Below are positions 1 to 9,621 of a DNA stretch of 64,000 nt, one piece after another. Numbering within the stretch: position 1 is the first letter of the stretch; every line of letters begins with the position of its first letter. The translations under genes were made by a program, and so were the position numbers. The notes beneath the pieces are model-generated. The model worked only from the letters and a program-made list of their open reading frames with translations. It did not search any database and was not told the DNA's origin. Source of the stretch: Bacteroidota bacterium (lineage in GTDB: Bacteria; Bacteroidota; Bacteroidia; B-17B0; Aurantibacillaceae); the NCBI GenBank assembly GCA_020162035.1, contig JAIUNM010000008.1, forward strand, positions 1 to 64,000, written 5' to 3'.

Positions 1-1783
1 CAGCAGGGGCACCTACTGATGGATTAAAACTATAACTATGAACCCCTGTTGCAACTGTAGCATTAAAATTATAACTGTTGCCAATTAAACATTGGGTGGG
101 TGTTGGTACCGTAAATGCTGCATTGGGTGGTGTAGGAACGTTTATGACGGCTTGCGTAGTTGAAGTACAACCAGCAGTATTAGTTACAACATGAACTACA
201 GTGTAATTACCAGGAGAAGGAAAAGTAACAACTGAAGTTGTGACGGAGGTTGTAGTAAAAGAAGGAGGAGCGCTAGGGCCTACAAAAGAATAAGTTTGAA
301 TGGCAGGCGCTGCAGTACCAGTATTTGTAAAAGAATAATTATTACAACTGTTTCCACTATTAAAAGTTGATGTAGGATTTGTTGTAAATAGTAAGGTTAC
401 TGTTTTTGTAATAGGAGAGCATGATCCAGGAGGATTCATAGTTAATGTATAATTCCCACTTGTACTCGTGGTAATTGTTTGGCTTGTATTTCCAGAAATA
501 CCAGATCCTCCCGGTCCGTTCCAAGTGTAAGGGCCTAAGCCAGGCGGAGCCACCATAGTTCCAGAAGCTGCGCCGCAAGCGGAGACCGTAGTAGCTGAAG
601 TACCAGCAGGAAAGAGGGAATTATTTACTGTTAAATTCATAGGTGTACATTGAGTATCAAAATATGCATACCCTCTATGTCCACCATAAGCACAGCCCGC
701 TGCAGTTAATTGAATTGTAACACAAGAACCAATATAAGGCGTTAAATCTAACGAAGCTACTTTCCAGCCAGACCAAGAACCTGAAGACCATGAGTAACAA
801 CTTGCTACGTATGTATTAGTTGTAGTAACTACAGTTGGTGTACCAACTCCAACTGTATATGTATATGAAGGGTAGTAATATCCATAATATGAAGTATAAC
901 CGGGAACAGTATAAGTTGTAAAAGCTGAGTATGTATTAACAGAGCTAAAATAAGAATTAACATAAGTAAAAGTAGGGAAAGCTGCAAAATTACCCGTGCT
1001 CCAGCCTGGACTACTAGTTGCGCAACCACCACTACCACCAGAGCTAGGAGCTGTAACAGATACAGAAGGGCAAGCTAAGGGAACATTACTGCAATTAAGC
1101 ATGCTAACATTTAAATATGGAGTTGCACTACATGGATGACTTGCAGCATCTTCAAAAACTGCAAAATAAGCAATTTGAAAAAGTGCGTTGGCAGAAGTAA
1201 CCGCAAATGTTTTAGTTAATCTATTAACCTGACCAGCTGTACATAAATCTCCAAGCCTTACAACCCAATTACCTCCAAGAGGCGAAGCTAAAGATAAACC
1301 AGTTAAGGGATCAAAAGCAGTATTAGGACACATAGATGAAGTAACCCCTGCAACTGGGCAACAACCGGCCATTGTAGAAGAGTTAGAATTGCTTCCTTGG
1401 CTACCTGTCCATCCTGATATGTTACCTAATTCAAAATCTTCGTTACTGCAAGCAGGAGTCATAATTAAAGGTTGATTGCCATTTCCTATTGGTTTGTTAG
1501 CATATATAGGAAAACCGCCAGAGCTGGGAATTAAATTAAATCTTTTATCAATAAACTCACGTTTTTGATGATTTAAAAATTTGTCAACTTCTGTAACTAA
1601 TAACCCATTTTTTAAGGCATTTGATATTGCATAATCAGCGTCAAACCCTTGTAAAGAGTCAATCATAACTTGTTTTTGGGGGATGTTAAATTGACCGAAA
1701 GTTTTTTTATTTTGAGATGAAAGAAAATTATTAAATAAAAACAACATAACACAAAGTGCTAAAATTACTTTATTTGATTTCAT
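1..1783 (-). CDS. Large secreted PKD/Ig-repeat surface protein (N-terminal part, cut by window edge)
   Basis: Reading the reverse strand from the ATG at 1783 gives an open frame that runs off the window start, so only about 594 residues are visible. It begins with a clear signal peptide (MKSNK, then a hydrophobic stretch ending SSQ). A jelly-roll-like region starts near residue 110 (an FELGNISGW motif, a common opening of adhesin lectin-like domains). A Ser/Tyr/Thr-rich stretch and Cys-containing, PKD/Ig-like repeats follow, resembling those before T9SS C-terminal domains. The C-terminus is missing, so a sorting domain can only be inferred. A surface adhesin or cargo protein is the best guess; the ligand is unknown. 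Confidence 0.75.
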   Translation of the reverse strand, partial: MKSNKVILALCVMLFLFNNFLSSQNKKTFGQFNIPQKQVMIDSLQGFDADYAISNALKNGLLVTEVDKFLNHQKREFIDKRFNLIPSSGGFPIYANKPIGNGNQPLIMTPACSNEDFELGNISGWTGSQGSNSNSSTMAGCCPVAGVTSSMCPNTAFDPLTGLSLASPLGGNWVVRLGDLCTAGQVNRLTKTFAVTSANALFQIAYFAVFEDAASHPCSATPYLNVSMLNCSNVPLACPSVSVTAPSSGGSGGCATSSPGWSTGNFAAFPTFTYVNSYFSSVNTYSAFTTYTVPGYTSYYGYYYPSYTYTVGVGTPTVVTTTNTYVASCYSWSSGSWSGWKVASLDLTPYIGSCVTIQLTAAGCAYGGHRGYAYFDTQCTPMNLTVNNSLFPAGTSATTVSACGAASGTMVAPPGLGPYTWNGPGGSGISGNTSQTITTSTSGNYTLTMNPPGSCSPITKTVTLLFTTNPTSTFNSGNSCNNYSFTNTGTAAPAIQTYSFVGPSAPPSFTTTSVTTSVVTFPSPGNYTVVHVVTNTAGCTSTTQAVINVPTPPNAAFTVPTPTQCLIGNSYNFNATVATGVHSYSFNPSVGAPA

Positions 1784-1805
1784 AAGATAAAGGTATTTGT
1801 TGAAT

Positions 1806-1813
1806 CAAATTTA
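1806..1813 (-). promoter_or_regulatory. Putative -7 box TAAATTTG for the adhesin gene
   Basis: The reverse strand reads TAAATTTG, an exact match to the Bacteroidota -7 consensus TAnnTTTG, 22 bases before the ATG at 1783. No clear -33 TTG is visible at the expected spacing, so this rests on one box only. Confidence 0.4.
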
Positions 1814-1878
1814 ACATTAAAAGACATTTTTGGTTTCGATTTTACTCAACGAAACACAGAATTCAATAAATAAACTAG

Positions 1879-1886
1879 TACTTTTG
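1879..1886 (+). promoter_or_regulatory. Putative -7 box TACTTTTG just before the arylsulfotransferase-like gene
   Basis: TACTTTTG matches TAnnTTTG and lies only six bases before the ATG at 1893. This would make the transcript leaderless or nearly so. It also argues against the in-frame upstream ATG at 1830, which lies before the box. Confidence 0.45.
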
Positions 1887-1892
1887 CATTAT

Positions 1893-3605
1893 ATGAGGTT
1901 AAACTATATCCTAAATTTTTTTAGATATTTGAAATTTAAAGTTATTTTGACTAAAAGGTTTTACATATTTTTTTTACTTTTTATTAATTACAATTTTAAT
2001 GCTCAAATTTTACCAATTCAAAATAGCATTTTAAATTATAATCAAGTTTTGTTTCAAATTAAACCAGTAGAAAAAATTAAGTATTATGAGTTTAATGTTT
2101 CTGAGGATTATTACTTTGAAGACAAATTAAACTTTAAAAATAAAACAGCCTTTAAACACATTGACTCAACACATAGTACAATTGTTGAAAATTTAAGATT
2201 TGGCGCTGCTTACAAATGGAAGGTAAACGGATATGATTCAACAGACAAGTTAGCTTACGAATCTAGCATAAATACATTTTCAATTATGCCATGTGAGTAT
2301 TGTGATACTAAAAAATATATTTTCACTCAAAGCTACAATGATTCAACATTATATAAAAATGGTTTAATTTGGTGCGATTTGTATCATTGTGCAATTGACA
2401 GGAAAGGGAATGTTGTTTGGCAATTTCCAATAATAAATAAAGGAATTGAGAAAGGGAGAGCGCTTAGAGATTTAAGAATGTATCCTTCAGGAGATTTAAC
2501 TTTTATAACTGATACTAATGTGTTTTGTATTAATAAAGATTTAGAAATTACTTGGAAAACTTTACATGATAAAGGTAAATTAATAAAACATTACGCAAAC
2601 TTCCATCACTGTTTAAGAAAACTAGACAACAACCATTTTATGGTATTACAAGCACGCCCTTATCAAATAAAAAACAAAAAAGACACCTCATTAACTATAA
2701 GTTATGATGATGATTTTTTAGTAGAATATGATGAAAGCGGAAAAGAAGTTTGGAGTTGGCACACATCAGAGCATTTTGATAATAATTTACTAAAGCAAAT
2801 TGCAACTACATCTAATAAAAGAAAAATTAGTTTACATGCAAACTCTTTTAGTTTTGATGAAAGTGGAAATAATATTTATTTAAATTTTAGAGATTTAAAT
2901 AGAATAATAAAAATAAACAAACGCACAAAAAAAATTGTTTCTCAGTATGGTCAAAAACTGAGCGAAATAGATACTTTAGTTTTTCAAACAAACCTATTTA
3001 ACAAGCAGCATGATGTAAGAATACTACCTAATAACGAAATTACAATGTTTAATAATTTTAGTAAAGATAGTAATTACGTTAGCAGTGTTTTGCATTTAAA
3101 ATTACCTCAAAATAAAACAGATGAATTTAAAATCATTTGGGAATTTAAATTAAACTTTGACAGTATTACAAATGGAAAATCTGATAGATTAGGAAGTGTT
3201 GAATTATTAGAGAATGGAAATTATTTAATTTGTACAGGCGAAAATGGAAGATTGCTAGAAGTTACAAAAGATAAAATACCAGTTTGGGATGCTATGTTAT
3301 TTGAAAAAATAACAAACCCAAATAAGGTTTTAAAATTTCCACAATATAAAATTGCCTTTAGTTCTTCTCTTTATCCATTTAACTTTTATGTTTACAAAAC
3401 AACTAATGAAATTAAAATATGTAATGAAGGAACAGAAACAGATACATATGTGTTTTTTTCAAAAAGGAAATCAAATAATAAATTATTTGAAATTACACTT
3501 AAACCAAATGAACGTTTTAGCTATAACTTTAATAAAAGTTTAGAAAAAAAATTAATTATAAAGTCAATTAAATCAAATACTTCAAAAGAAATAAAAATCA
3601 ATTAA
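1893..3605 (+). CDS. Arylsulfotransferase (ASST)-family beta-propeller protein, exported
   Basis: The 570-residue product has an N-terminal hydrophobic signal ending in NFNAQ and a six-bladed-propeller style body. Residues matching the ASST active site are visible: His238/His239 (FHHCL), His315 (LHANS), Arg333 (NFRDLNR) and His373 (KQHDV). The His315-Arg333 gap of 18 equals the His356-Arg374 gap I recall for the E. coli enzyme. ASSTs move sulfate between phenolic compounds without PAPS, in the periplasm. The donor and acceptor here are unknown. An in-frame ATG at 1830 exists, but 1893 follows a promoter-like box closely. No sulfatase gene or DsbA/DsbB partner is nearby. It stands alone between divergent and convergent genes. 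Confidence 0.65.
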   Translation: MRLNYILNFFRYLKFKVILTKRFYIFFLLFINYNFNAQILPIQNSILNYNQVLFQIKPVEKIKYYEFNVSEDYYFEDKLNFKNKTAFKHIDSTHSTIVENLRFGAAYKWKVNGYDSTDKLAYESSINTFSIMPCEYCDTKKYIFTQSYNDSTLYKNGLIWCDLYHCAIDRKGNVVWQFPIINKGIEKGRALRDLRMYPSGDLTFITDTNVFCINKDLEITWKTLHDKGKLIKHYANFHHCLRKLDNNHFMVLQARPYQIKNKKDTSLTISYDDDFLVEYDESGKEVWSWHTSEHFDNNLLKQIATTSNKRKISLHANSFSFDESGNNIYLNFRDLNRIIKINKRTKKIVSQYGQKLSEIDTLVFQTNLFNKQHDVRILPNNEITMFNNFSKDSNYVSSVLHLKLPQNKTDEFKIIWEFKLNFDSITNGKSDRLGSVELLENGNYLICTGENGRLLEVTKDKIPVWDAMLFEKITNPNKVLKFPQYKIAFSSSLYPFNFYVYKTTNEIKICNEGTETDTYVFFSKRKSNNKLFEITLKPNERFSYNFNKSLEKKLIIKSIKSNTSKEIKIN

Positions 3606-3625
3606 ATTTAATTTTTACTTTGTTT

Positions 3626-5659
3626 TTAAAACAAATCATTTAATATTTTTTCGTTAACTAAATTTGCTATTGTTACTTTTAAATTTGGTGTTCTTTCCAT
3701 TTCACGTTTTAATGCAAAGTTTGCTTCTTTGTTGCGAGCCCAAGCACGGCGAGCAATTCCATTATTTACATCCCAAAATAACATCGATTTTAATCTTCTA
3801 TCACTATCTGCACTGCCATCTAAAACCATTCCAAAACCTCCGTTTATAACTTCGCCCCAACCTACGCCACCACCATTGTGAAGGCTTATCCATGTTGCTC
3901 CTCTAAAGCCATCGCCTACAAAATTATGCACTGCCATATCGGCTGTATATTTAGAGCCATCGTAAATATTTGATGTTTCACGGTAAGGAGAATCTGTTCC
4001 ACTTACATCGTGATGATCTCTACCTAAAACTACAGGTGCTGAAATTTCTTTATTGGCAATAGCTTTATTAATAGCTTCCGCAATTTTAACTCGTCCTTCG
4101 CTATCGGCATATAAAATTCGGGCTTGTGAACCAACTACTAAATTATTTTTCATCGCATCACGTATCCAAACAATATTATCTTGCAATTGAGGTTTAATTT
4201 CTTGAGGAGCAGTTTTATATATTTCTTCTAAAACACTTAAAGCAATTTCATCTGTTTTGCGCAAATCGTTTTCACTAGCACTTGTACATACCCAACGGAA
4301 TGGACCAAAACCATAATCAAAGCACATAGGCCCTAAAATATCCTGCACATAAGAGTTGTAGCGAAATGTAGCTCCTGTATGCCCACCTTTAAGTGGTTTT
4401 TCTGTTTTATAAATATCTGCGCCTGCTCTTCCTGCTTCCAATAAAAAAGCATTACCATAATCAAAAAAATACATACCATTTGCAGTTAAAGTGTTAATAG
4501 CATTTGCATGACGCACTAAAGTTTTCTGCACTTCTTCTTTAAATTTTTCTGGCTCATTAGCCATTAAATTATTACTTTCCTCTAAAGTTAAACCAACTGG
4601 ATAATAGCCTCCTGCCCATGGGTTATGAAGAGATGTTTGATCGGAACCAACATCAACTTTCATTTCTTCTTTTACAATACGTTCCCACAAATCAACTACA
4701 TTACCTTGATAGGCAATTGATACCGCTTCTTTTTTTGCTTGCGCTTCTTTAACACGTGGAATCAATACATCTAAATCATCAAACACTTCATCTACCCAGT
4801 TTTGCGAATGGCGTGTGTGAACCGCTTTAGGATTTATTTCGGCAGTAATAGAAACTAAACCTGCAATTTTTGCAGCTTTGGGTTGTGCACCACTCATGCC
4901 TCCTAAGCCACAGGTAACAAACAATTTTCCTTTTCTATCTTCTTCCGATTTTGAAACTTTACGTGCAGCGTTCATTACTGTAATAGTTGTGCCGTGTACA
5001 ATGCCTTGTGGTCCTATGTACATAAAACTACCGGCAGTCATTTGTCCGTATTGTGTTACGCCTAAGGCGTTAAACTTTTCCCAATCATCAGGTTTACTGT
5101 AATTAGGTATCATCATACCATTCGTTACCACTACTCTTGGCGCATCTTTATGCGATGGAAATAAACCCATTGGATGTCCGCTGTATAACACCAAAGTTTG
5201 CTCATCAGTCATAGTAGCTAAATACTGCATTGTTAATAAATACTGTGCCCAATTTTGAAACACAGCACCATTACCACCGTAAGTTATAAGTTCATGTGGA
5301 TGTTGAGCCACCGCATAATCTAAATTATTACTCAACATGTGCATAATGGCTGCAGCTTGTGTGGATTGATGTGGATAATCTAAAATAGGACGCGCATATA
5401 TTTTATAATCGGGACGAAATCGGTACATATAAACTCGCCCATAAGTTTTTAATTCATCAGCAAATTCTTTAGCTAAAACGGGGTGATGTTTTTTATCGAA
5501 ATAACGTAAAGCATTTTCTATAGCTAATTTTTTTTCTTCGGTGTTTAATATTGCTTTACGCTTTGGGGCGTGATTAATTGCAGTTTCGTATGGTTTTGTT
5601 TGAGGTAATTCTGAAGGAATACCTTGTAAAATATGCGCCTTAAAAGTAGTTAAATCCAT
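3626..5659 (-). CDS. hutU: Urocanate hydratase (urocanase), long form
   Basis: This 677-residue protein converts urocanate to imidazolone propionate in histidine breakdown, using tightly bound NAD+. The NAD-binding loop (CGLGGMSGAQ) and the conserved GRDHHD, GPFRWVCTS and HNGGGVGWGEV segments are all present. It is about 120 residues longer than the common bacterial enzyme and resembles the animal/Bacteroidota long form. At the place where the short form has the active-site Cys (ARIC), this protein reads ARIL. That difference is, as I recall, normal for the long form. No hutH, hutI or ftcD lies in the window, so the pathway must be completed elsewhere. Single-gene unit, convergent with the ASST-like gene. 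Confidence 0.93.
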   Translation of the reverse strand: MDLTTFKAHILQGIPSELPQTKPYETAINHAPKRKAILNTEEKKLAIENALRYFDKKHHPVLAKEFADELKTYGRVYMYRFRPDYKIYARPILDYPHQSTQAAAIMHMLSNNLDYAVAQHPHELITYGGNGAVFQNWAQYLLTMQYLATMTDEQTLVLYSGHPMGLFPSHKDAPRVVVTNGMMIPNYSKPDDWEKFNALGVTQYGQMTAGSFMYIGPQGIVHGTTITVMNAARKVSKSEEDRKGKLFVTCGLGGMSGAQPKAAKIAGLVSITAEINPKAVHTRHSQNWVDEVFDDLDVLIPRVKEAQAKKEAVSIAYQGNVVDLWERIVKEEMKVDVGSDQTSLHNPWAGGYYPVGLTLEESNNLMANEPEKFKEEVQKTLVRHANAINTLTANGMYFFDYGNAFLLEAGRAGADIYKTEKPLKGGHTGATFRYNSYVQDILGPMCFDYGFGPFRWVCTSASENDLRKTDEIALSVLEEIYKTAPQEIKPQLQDNIVWIRDAMKNNLVVGSQARILYADSEGRVKIAEAINKAIANKEISAPVVLGRDHHDVSGTDSPYRETSNIYDGSKYTADMAVHNFVGDGFRGATWISLHNGGGVGWGEVINGGFGMVLDGSADSDRRLKSMLFWDVNNGIARRAWARNKEANFALKREMERTPNLKVTIANLVNEKILNDLF

Positions 5660-5754
5660 ATTTATATTTATTGTGTGAAGTTACTTATTTTTTTAAATTG
5701 CGGTTTAAAATAAAAGTTTTCATTTTTAAAAAAAATTATAATTAAATGTACTAA

Positions 5755-6912
5755 ATGTCACAAAAGAACTTATTTATTATTTTAAACAGCGTAGCAATAA
5801 TTAATATTGTAATAATAATATGTTTTTTATGTTTTCGTAAAAAGAACAGTTTACCAAATTATGTATTAAGCTTAATAATGTTAACGCCAGGGCTTTACTT
5901 AGTATCTAATTTATTTGTAATTACAGGAAATATTAAAAATTGGATTTGGATTTATTTTTTTGTTCAAATAATTGCCAATGTATTTCCAATTGCTGTTTAT
6001 TATTACAAACATTTACTTTTAAACGACACTAAAAAATACCATCCTTTACTATTATCTGGCTCAGGTATTTTAACTTTAATGAGTATTACTTTGCCACTAA
6101 TTTTTTGTTTAAAAAATGGTAACGAAAAAGCTGCGTTTATAACAGGATTAAATTCAGATAACTACCCTATAGAAATGACAATTTATAATGTTGTTTTTTA
6201 TGCCTGGCAACTTGTTTACTTAACATATTTAATTATCGAATTAGTAAACTATCAAAAACACGTTAAAAATAATTTATCTAACATAGAATCGACAAAACTT
6301 GCATTTTGCAAGCAATTATTTTTTTTATTAGGTACTTTAAATATTGTACTTGTAATTTTTTATTTAATACTCCCTGTGCCAATTGTAGATTATGGTGTAT
6401 TACCTTTTATTATTTCTTTAATTTACATTTTCATAGTTTATTTCGCCGTTAAAAACAATGCTATTTTTAATGTACAATCTTATAAAAGTTTACAATTAAT
6501 AAATGAAGAAATAGCTGTAGAAGTTATTTATAATGTAACTGAAAATGAATCTTTAAAAAACGAAAAAGAAATAAAACATAAAGAAATTGCATTAAAACTA
6601 GAAAAAGCTCTTTTCGAAGATAAGTTATACTTAAATAAAGAAATTAAATTATCGAACTTGTCGGAACAAATTCAAGAGCAAGCCTATATTACTTCACAAA
6701 TATTAAATAAACATTTTAACAAATCGTTTTTTGATTTAATTAATGAATTACGAATTAAAGAAGCGGAAAATAAATTAAAACTATTTGATCCCAAAAAAGA
6801 CAAAATAGAAAACATTGCATACGACGCTGGTTTTAATAGTAGAGCAACTTTTTACCGATCATTTAAAAAAATTACTGGTAAAAACCCAAGCGATATTGTC
6901 CCAACTTACTAA
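5755..6912 (+). CDS. Membrane-bound AraC-family transcriptional regulator
   Basis: The 385-residue protein has about seven hydrophobic segments in residues 1-235 and a C-terminal AraC-type double helix-turn-helix at about 290-383. The latter shows the typical second-HTH text (IAYDAGFNSRATFYRSFK) and the closing GKNPSDI. This layout, a 7TM-like sensor joined directly to an AraC DNA-binding domain, is common in Bacteroidota and suggests control in response to a membrane or envelope signal. Target genes are not visible. The neighbours are divergent hutU and the downstream T9SS gene at 7021, but a link to either is speculation. Confidence 0.85.
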   Translation: MSQKNLFIILNSVAIINIVIIICFLCFRKKNSLPNYVLSLIMLTPGLYLVSNLFVITGNIKNWIWIYFFVQIIANVFPIAVYYYKHLLLNDTKKYHPLLLSGSGILTLMSITLPLIFCLKNGNEKAAFITGLNSDNYPIEMTIYNVVFYAWQLVYLTYLIIELVNYQKHVKNNLSNIESTKLAFCKQLFFLLGTLNIVLVIFYLILPVPIVDYGVLPFIISLIYIFIVYFAVKNNAIFNVQSYKSLQLINEEIAVEVIYNVTENESLKNEKEIKHKEIALKLEKALFEDKLYLNKEIKLSNLSEQIQEQAYITSQILNKHFNKSFFDLINELRIKEAENKLKLFDPKKDKIENIAYDAGFNSRATFYRSFKKITGKNPSDIVPTY

Positions 6913-6993
6913 TTGATTAAAAATCATAAGCTTACGAGGTTTCTGATTTCTAATTTGAAACAATTATATTTTTAAATAATATCTTTTATATTA

Positions 6994-7001
6994 TATTTTT
7001 G
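6994..7001 (+). promoter_or_regulatory. Putative -7 box TATTTTTG
   Basis: TATTTTTG matches TAnnTTTG and ends 19 bases before the ATG at 7021. A -33 TTG is not evident at the expected distance. Confidence 0.4.
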
Positions 7002-7020
7002 CTTTCTAAAATTTTATTTT

Positions 7021-9255
7021 ATGAAAAAAAAACCTCTCTTTAATTTTAAGTTAAACCTTATAATTCTTTTGTTTTTAAAAAGTTCGATTTCATTTTCACA
7101 AGATGGTGGTTTACACATTCAATTACACAAAGATGCTGAAGGGAGTTTTTATCAATATAATAAAGATTCACTTTATGTTCCTTTAAAAATTGCTAATTCG
7201 AGTACTTACAACGCAATTGGTGTAATAAACTTAAAAACTGAACAATGGAATTACATTACAAGCCCAAGTCCTTTTAGCTTTAGTTTAGCTGTTGCACCAA
7301 AAATTGTAATGAAAAATGCAAACGAAGGCGCTTGTGTTATTGGTGGATATGCCCAACACTTAACAAATAATAATTGGCAATTTTCAACTTCACAAACCTC
7401 AACTGTAACTGTTAGTGGCGCATCAAGTTTAGGCTATTTTGGTTATGCTAATAATTCAGGTACATACACCACTTTTTATTCTAATAATGGAACCACTTGG
7501 AATAGCGTACACACTAGCACAATGTTCCCATACTTTTCAAAAACAAACACTAAGGTTTACACTATTTTCAACTCACAATTAAAAGTATCTTCAAATGGAG
7601 GTTCTTCTTTTACTACGGTAAATCCAACAGTTGCATTAGGTGGACAAATGCATACACCAAACGATGATACTTTGTATGTTCAATCAACTCAATTAATGCG
7701 AAGTTTTGATGCAGGCGCTACTTGGACAGCCCTACCTTATCCAACAGCTAACGTTTCGCAAATGGCTTGTAAAAATGGGAAAGAAATAATGATTATTGAT
7801 CAAGTTGCCCCTGTTAAAACTGCCTATTATTCGAACAACAGCGGATTAAGTTGGACAACTTATACCACTTTACCAACATTTTTTTCGAGTGAAAAATTAA
7901 TTGTAGGAAGCGAATCGTTTTATTTATACCCTGGTTACAAATCGCTTAATGGCGCTACTTGGACTGATTTTTTAGCACCATCACCTGCTCCTAAACCATA
8001 CGATGTAACCATTACAAACAACATTGTTTTAGCCTCATACGCTCAAGGTTATTTTGGGTATAGCTTAAACAAAGGGCATAATTTTATTTTTTTACCAAAC
8101 AAAATACCTAATGGTTTTGATGCAATGGCAGCAAAAGCCGTAAATCAAAATTTATTTTTAGTTGCTGATAGAAAAGGGCAAATTTATACAAGTACAGATA
8201 AAGGAGTTACTTGGAATCAAAAAACAAATTCAGTTAGTAACAATGTGCCTAGGAAATTTACTTTATCTCAAAATAGCAATACAGTTGTATTAACATGTTT
8301 AGGAGGGCATTACATGTCTGTTAACGGAACTAGTACATTTAGTACATTAAATGTACAAGGTGGCGGTAATCATTGTCAAACACTAAAACCAACTTCGGGA
8401 ACAGTAATTGATGTTGGTGGAGTTTTTAGTCCGCCTACATTTAGCTTAAGCGCTTGGCAATTTTATGCATTTAACTCTCCATCGGTTGGAGTAGCAATAG
8501 GCTCGGTAACTGCATTACCAACCGAAGTAATTATAGATATTGAAATGCGAGATGATAATGTTGGTTACTTTTTAACTCGAAATTCAGCAAATAATGAAAC
8601 CATAGTTTATAAAACAACAGATGGTTGGGTTACAACAACATCAATTACATCAATTCCTAGCCCAACAACCAGCATAAGAAGTTACGACGGACTGTACGGT
8701 AGAATTAAATTATTTGGTTCAGATACAGTAATAATTAGTGGTTCAGGAAATCCAACAAATAACCAAACAACCTATTATCATATATCTACTAATTCAGGTT
8801 TAAATTGGACATTAAACCAAGTAAATTTTTCGAAACCAACTACAGCTTTAGGAAACAAAGTGTACCAACTATCATTTTTCGATAAAACTAGTTATATTGG
8901 TTTAATATCGGGTAATATTTGTGGCAGCGGAGCAGCAAGTAGTGGTATGTATTTAAGTTCTAATCAATTTTCGCAAACCCCATCTGGTATTAAGCAATTA
9001 ACAAATACAAAAAGTATTAACAACTTATTTTGTTACCCAAACCCAACCAGTAATAATTTAATAATTACAAAAGAAGGTGGCTTTAATAATTCGACTATTA
9101 AAGTTTACGATCTAACTGGAAAACTATGTTATAATGAAAATAGAGTTTCAACTGAAACATACACAATTAATTGCGAAAAACTACAAACTGGTATTTATCT
9201 TATTTTAGTTGAAGAAAATAGTAAAATTTGGAATAGCAAATTTGTAAAAAAATAA
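7021..9255 (+). CDS. T9SS-secreted beta-propeller (BNR/sialidase-fold-like) protein with C-terminal sorting domain
   Basis: The 744-residue protein starts with a signal peptide (about residues 1-27, ending SFSQ). The body has repeated Asp-box-like and GxTW blade motifs (NNGTTWNS, DAGATWTAL, NSGLSWTT, DKGVTWNQ, NSGLNWTL), which mark a sialidase/YCF48-like propeller. The last ~75 residues form a type A T9SS sorting domain: CYPNPTSNN, KVYDLTGK, and GIYLILVEE before a basic end. It is expected on the cell surface or released. Enzyme activity is not shown; the propeller could equally bind ligands. Single-gene unit. Confidence 0.82.
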   Translation: MKKKPLFNFKLNLIILLFLKSSISFSQDGGLHIQLHKDAEGSFYQYNKDSLYVPLKIANSSTYNAIGVINLKTEQWNYITSPSPFSFSLAVAPKIVMKNANEGACVIGGYAQHLTNNNWQFSTSQTSTVTVSGASSLGYFGYANNSGTYTTFYSNNGTTWNSVHTSTMFPYFSKTNTKVYTIFNSQLKVSSNGGSSFTTVNPTVALGGQMHTPNDDTLYVQSTQLMRSFDAGATWTALPYPTANVSQMACKNGKEIMIIDQVAPVKTAYYSNNSGLSWTTYTTLPTFFSSEKLIVGSESFYLYPGYKSLNGATWTDFLAPSPAPKPYDVTITNNIVLASYAQGYFGYSLNKGHNFIFLPNKIPNGFDAMAAKAVNQNLFLVADRKGQIYTSTDKGVTWNQKTNSVSNNVPRKFTLSQNSNTVVLTCLGGHYMSVNGTSTFSTLNVQGGGNHCQTLKPTSGTVIDVGGVFSPPTFSLSAWQFYAFNSPSVGVAIGSVTALPTEVIIDIEMRDDNVGYFLTRNSANNETIVYKTTDGWVTTTSITSIPSPTTSIRSYDGLYGRIKLFGSDTVIISGSGNPTNNQTTYYHISTNSGLNWTLNQVNFSKPTTALGNKVYQLSFFDKTSYIGLISGNICGSGAASSGMYLSSNQFSQTPSGIKQLTNTKSINNLFCYPNPTSNNLIITKEGGFNNSTIKVYDLTGKLCYNENRVSTETYTINCEKLQTGIYLILVEENSKIWNSKFVKK

Positions 9256-9300
9256 TTAGGAATACTGTACTTGATAATAATTCAAAATTAAACTACTCAA

Positions 9301-9621
9301 TTAATCTTCAATTAAAAAAATTGCTTCGTTAAATTCGTTTATGGCTTTGTTGTTTTTTTGTAATGTTGCTATTTTTAATCCTTGTTGATATTGAGTAATT
9401 GCCATATTAAAATCATTTAAAATTTCATATACTTTTCCAAGTTGGTAATAAGCAGTAAAATAATTAGGGTTAATAGTTAAACTTTTATTAAATTGAATAA
9501 TTGCTTCACTGTATTTATTAATTGCTATATACTCAATCCCTAAACTGTAATTTAAAAACAAATCGTTAGGTTCTGTTTTTAACATGTTTAAAATATTTTC
9601 AAGCCTTAAAGTTTTATTCAT
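9301..9621 (-). CDS. Small tetratricopeptide-repeat protein
   Basis: The 106-residue protein consists of about two and a half TPR units (FNKSLTINPNYFTAYYQLGKVYE, followed by a second helical pair) and has no signal peptide, so it is probably cytoplasmic. Its ATG follows the pheS stop codon with no gap, so the two genes are very likely cotranscribed and translationally coupled. TPRs bind peptides or proteins; the partner is unknown. Small TPR genes behind pheS are something I would expect in related genomes but cannot check here. Confidence 0.8.
   Translation of the reverse strand: MNKTLRLENILNMLKTEPNDLFLNYSLGIEYIAINKYSEAIIQFNKSLTINPNYFTAYYQLGKVYEILNDFNMAITQYQQGLKIATLQKNNKAINEFNEAIFLIED

Noticed and set aside
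829-1038. Short reverse-strand hydrophobic frame inside the adhesin gene
   Set aside because: It lies in another frame of the long partial adhesin gene, in low-complexity Ser/Tyr/Thr-coding DNA, with no promoter or start signal of its own.
3619-3635. Palindrome TTTGTTTT-T-AAAACAAA between the ASST-like gene and hutU
   Set aside because: It overlaps the end of hutU and is made almost only of A-T pairs; too weak to call a terminator.
8632-8640. GGGTTACA resembling the first ECF promoter box
   Set aside because: It is inside the coding part of the T9SS propeller gene and lacks GTATWAA at 14 bases.
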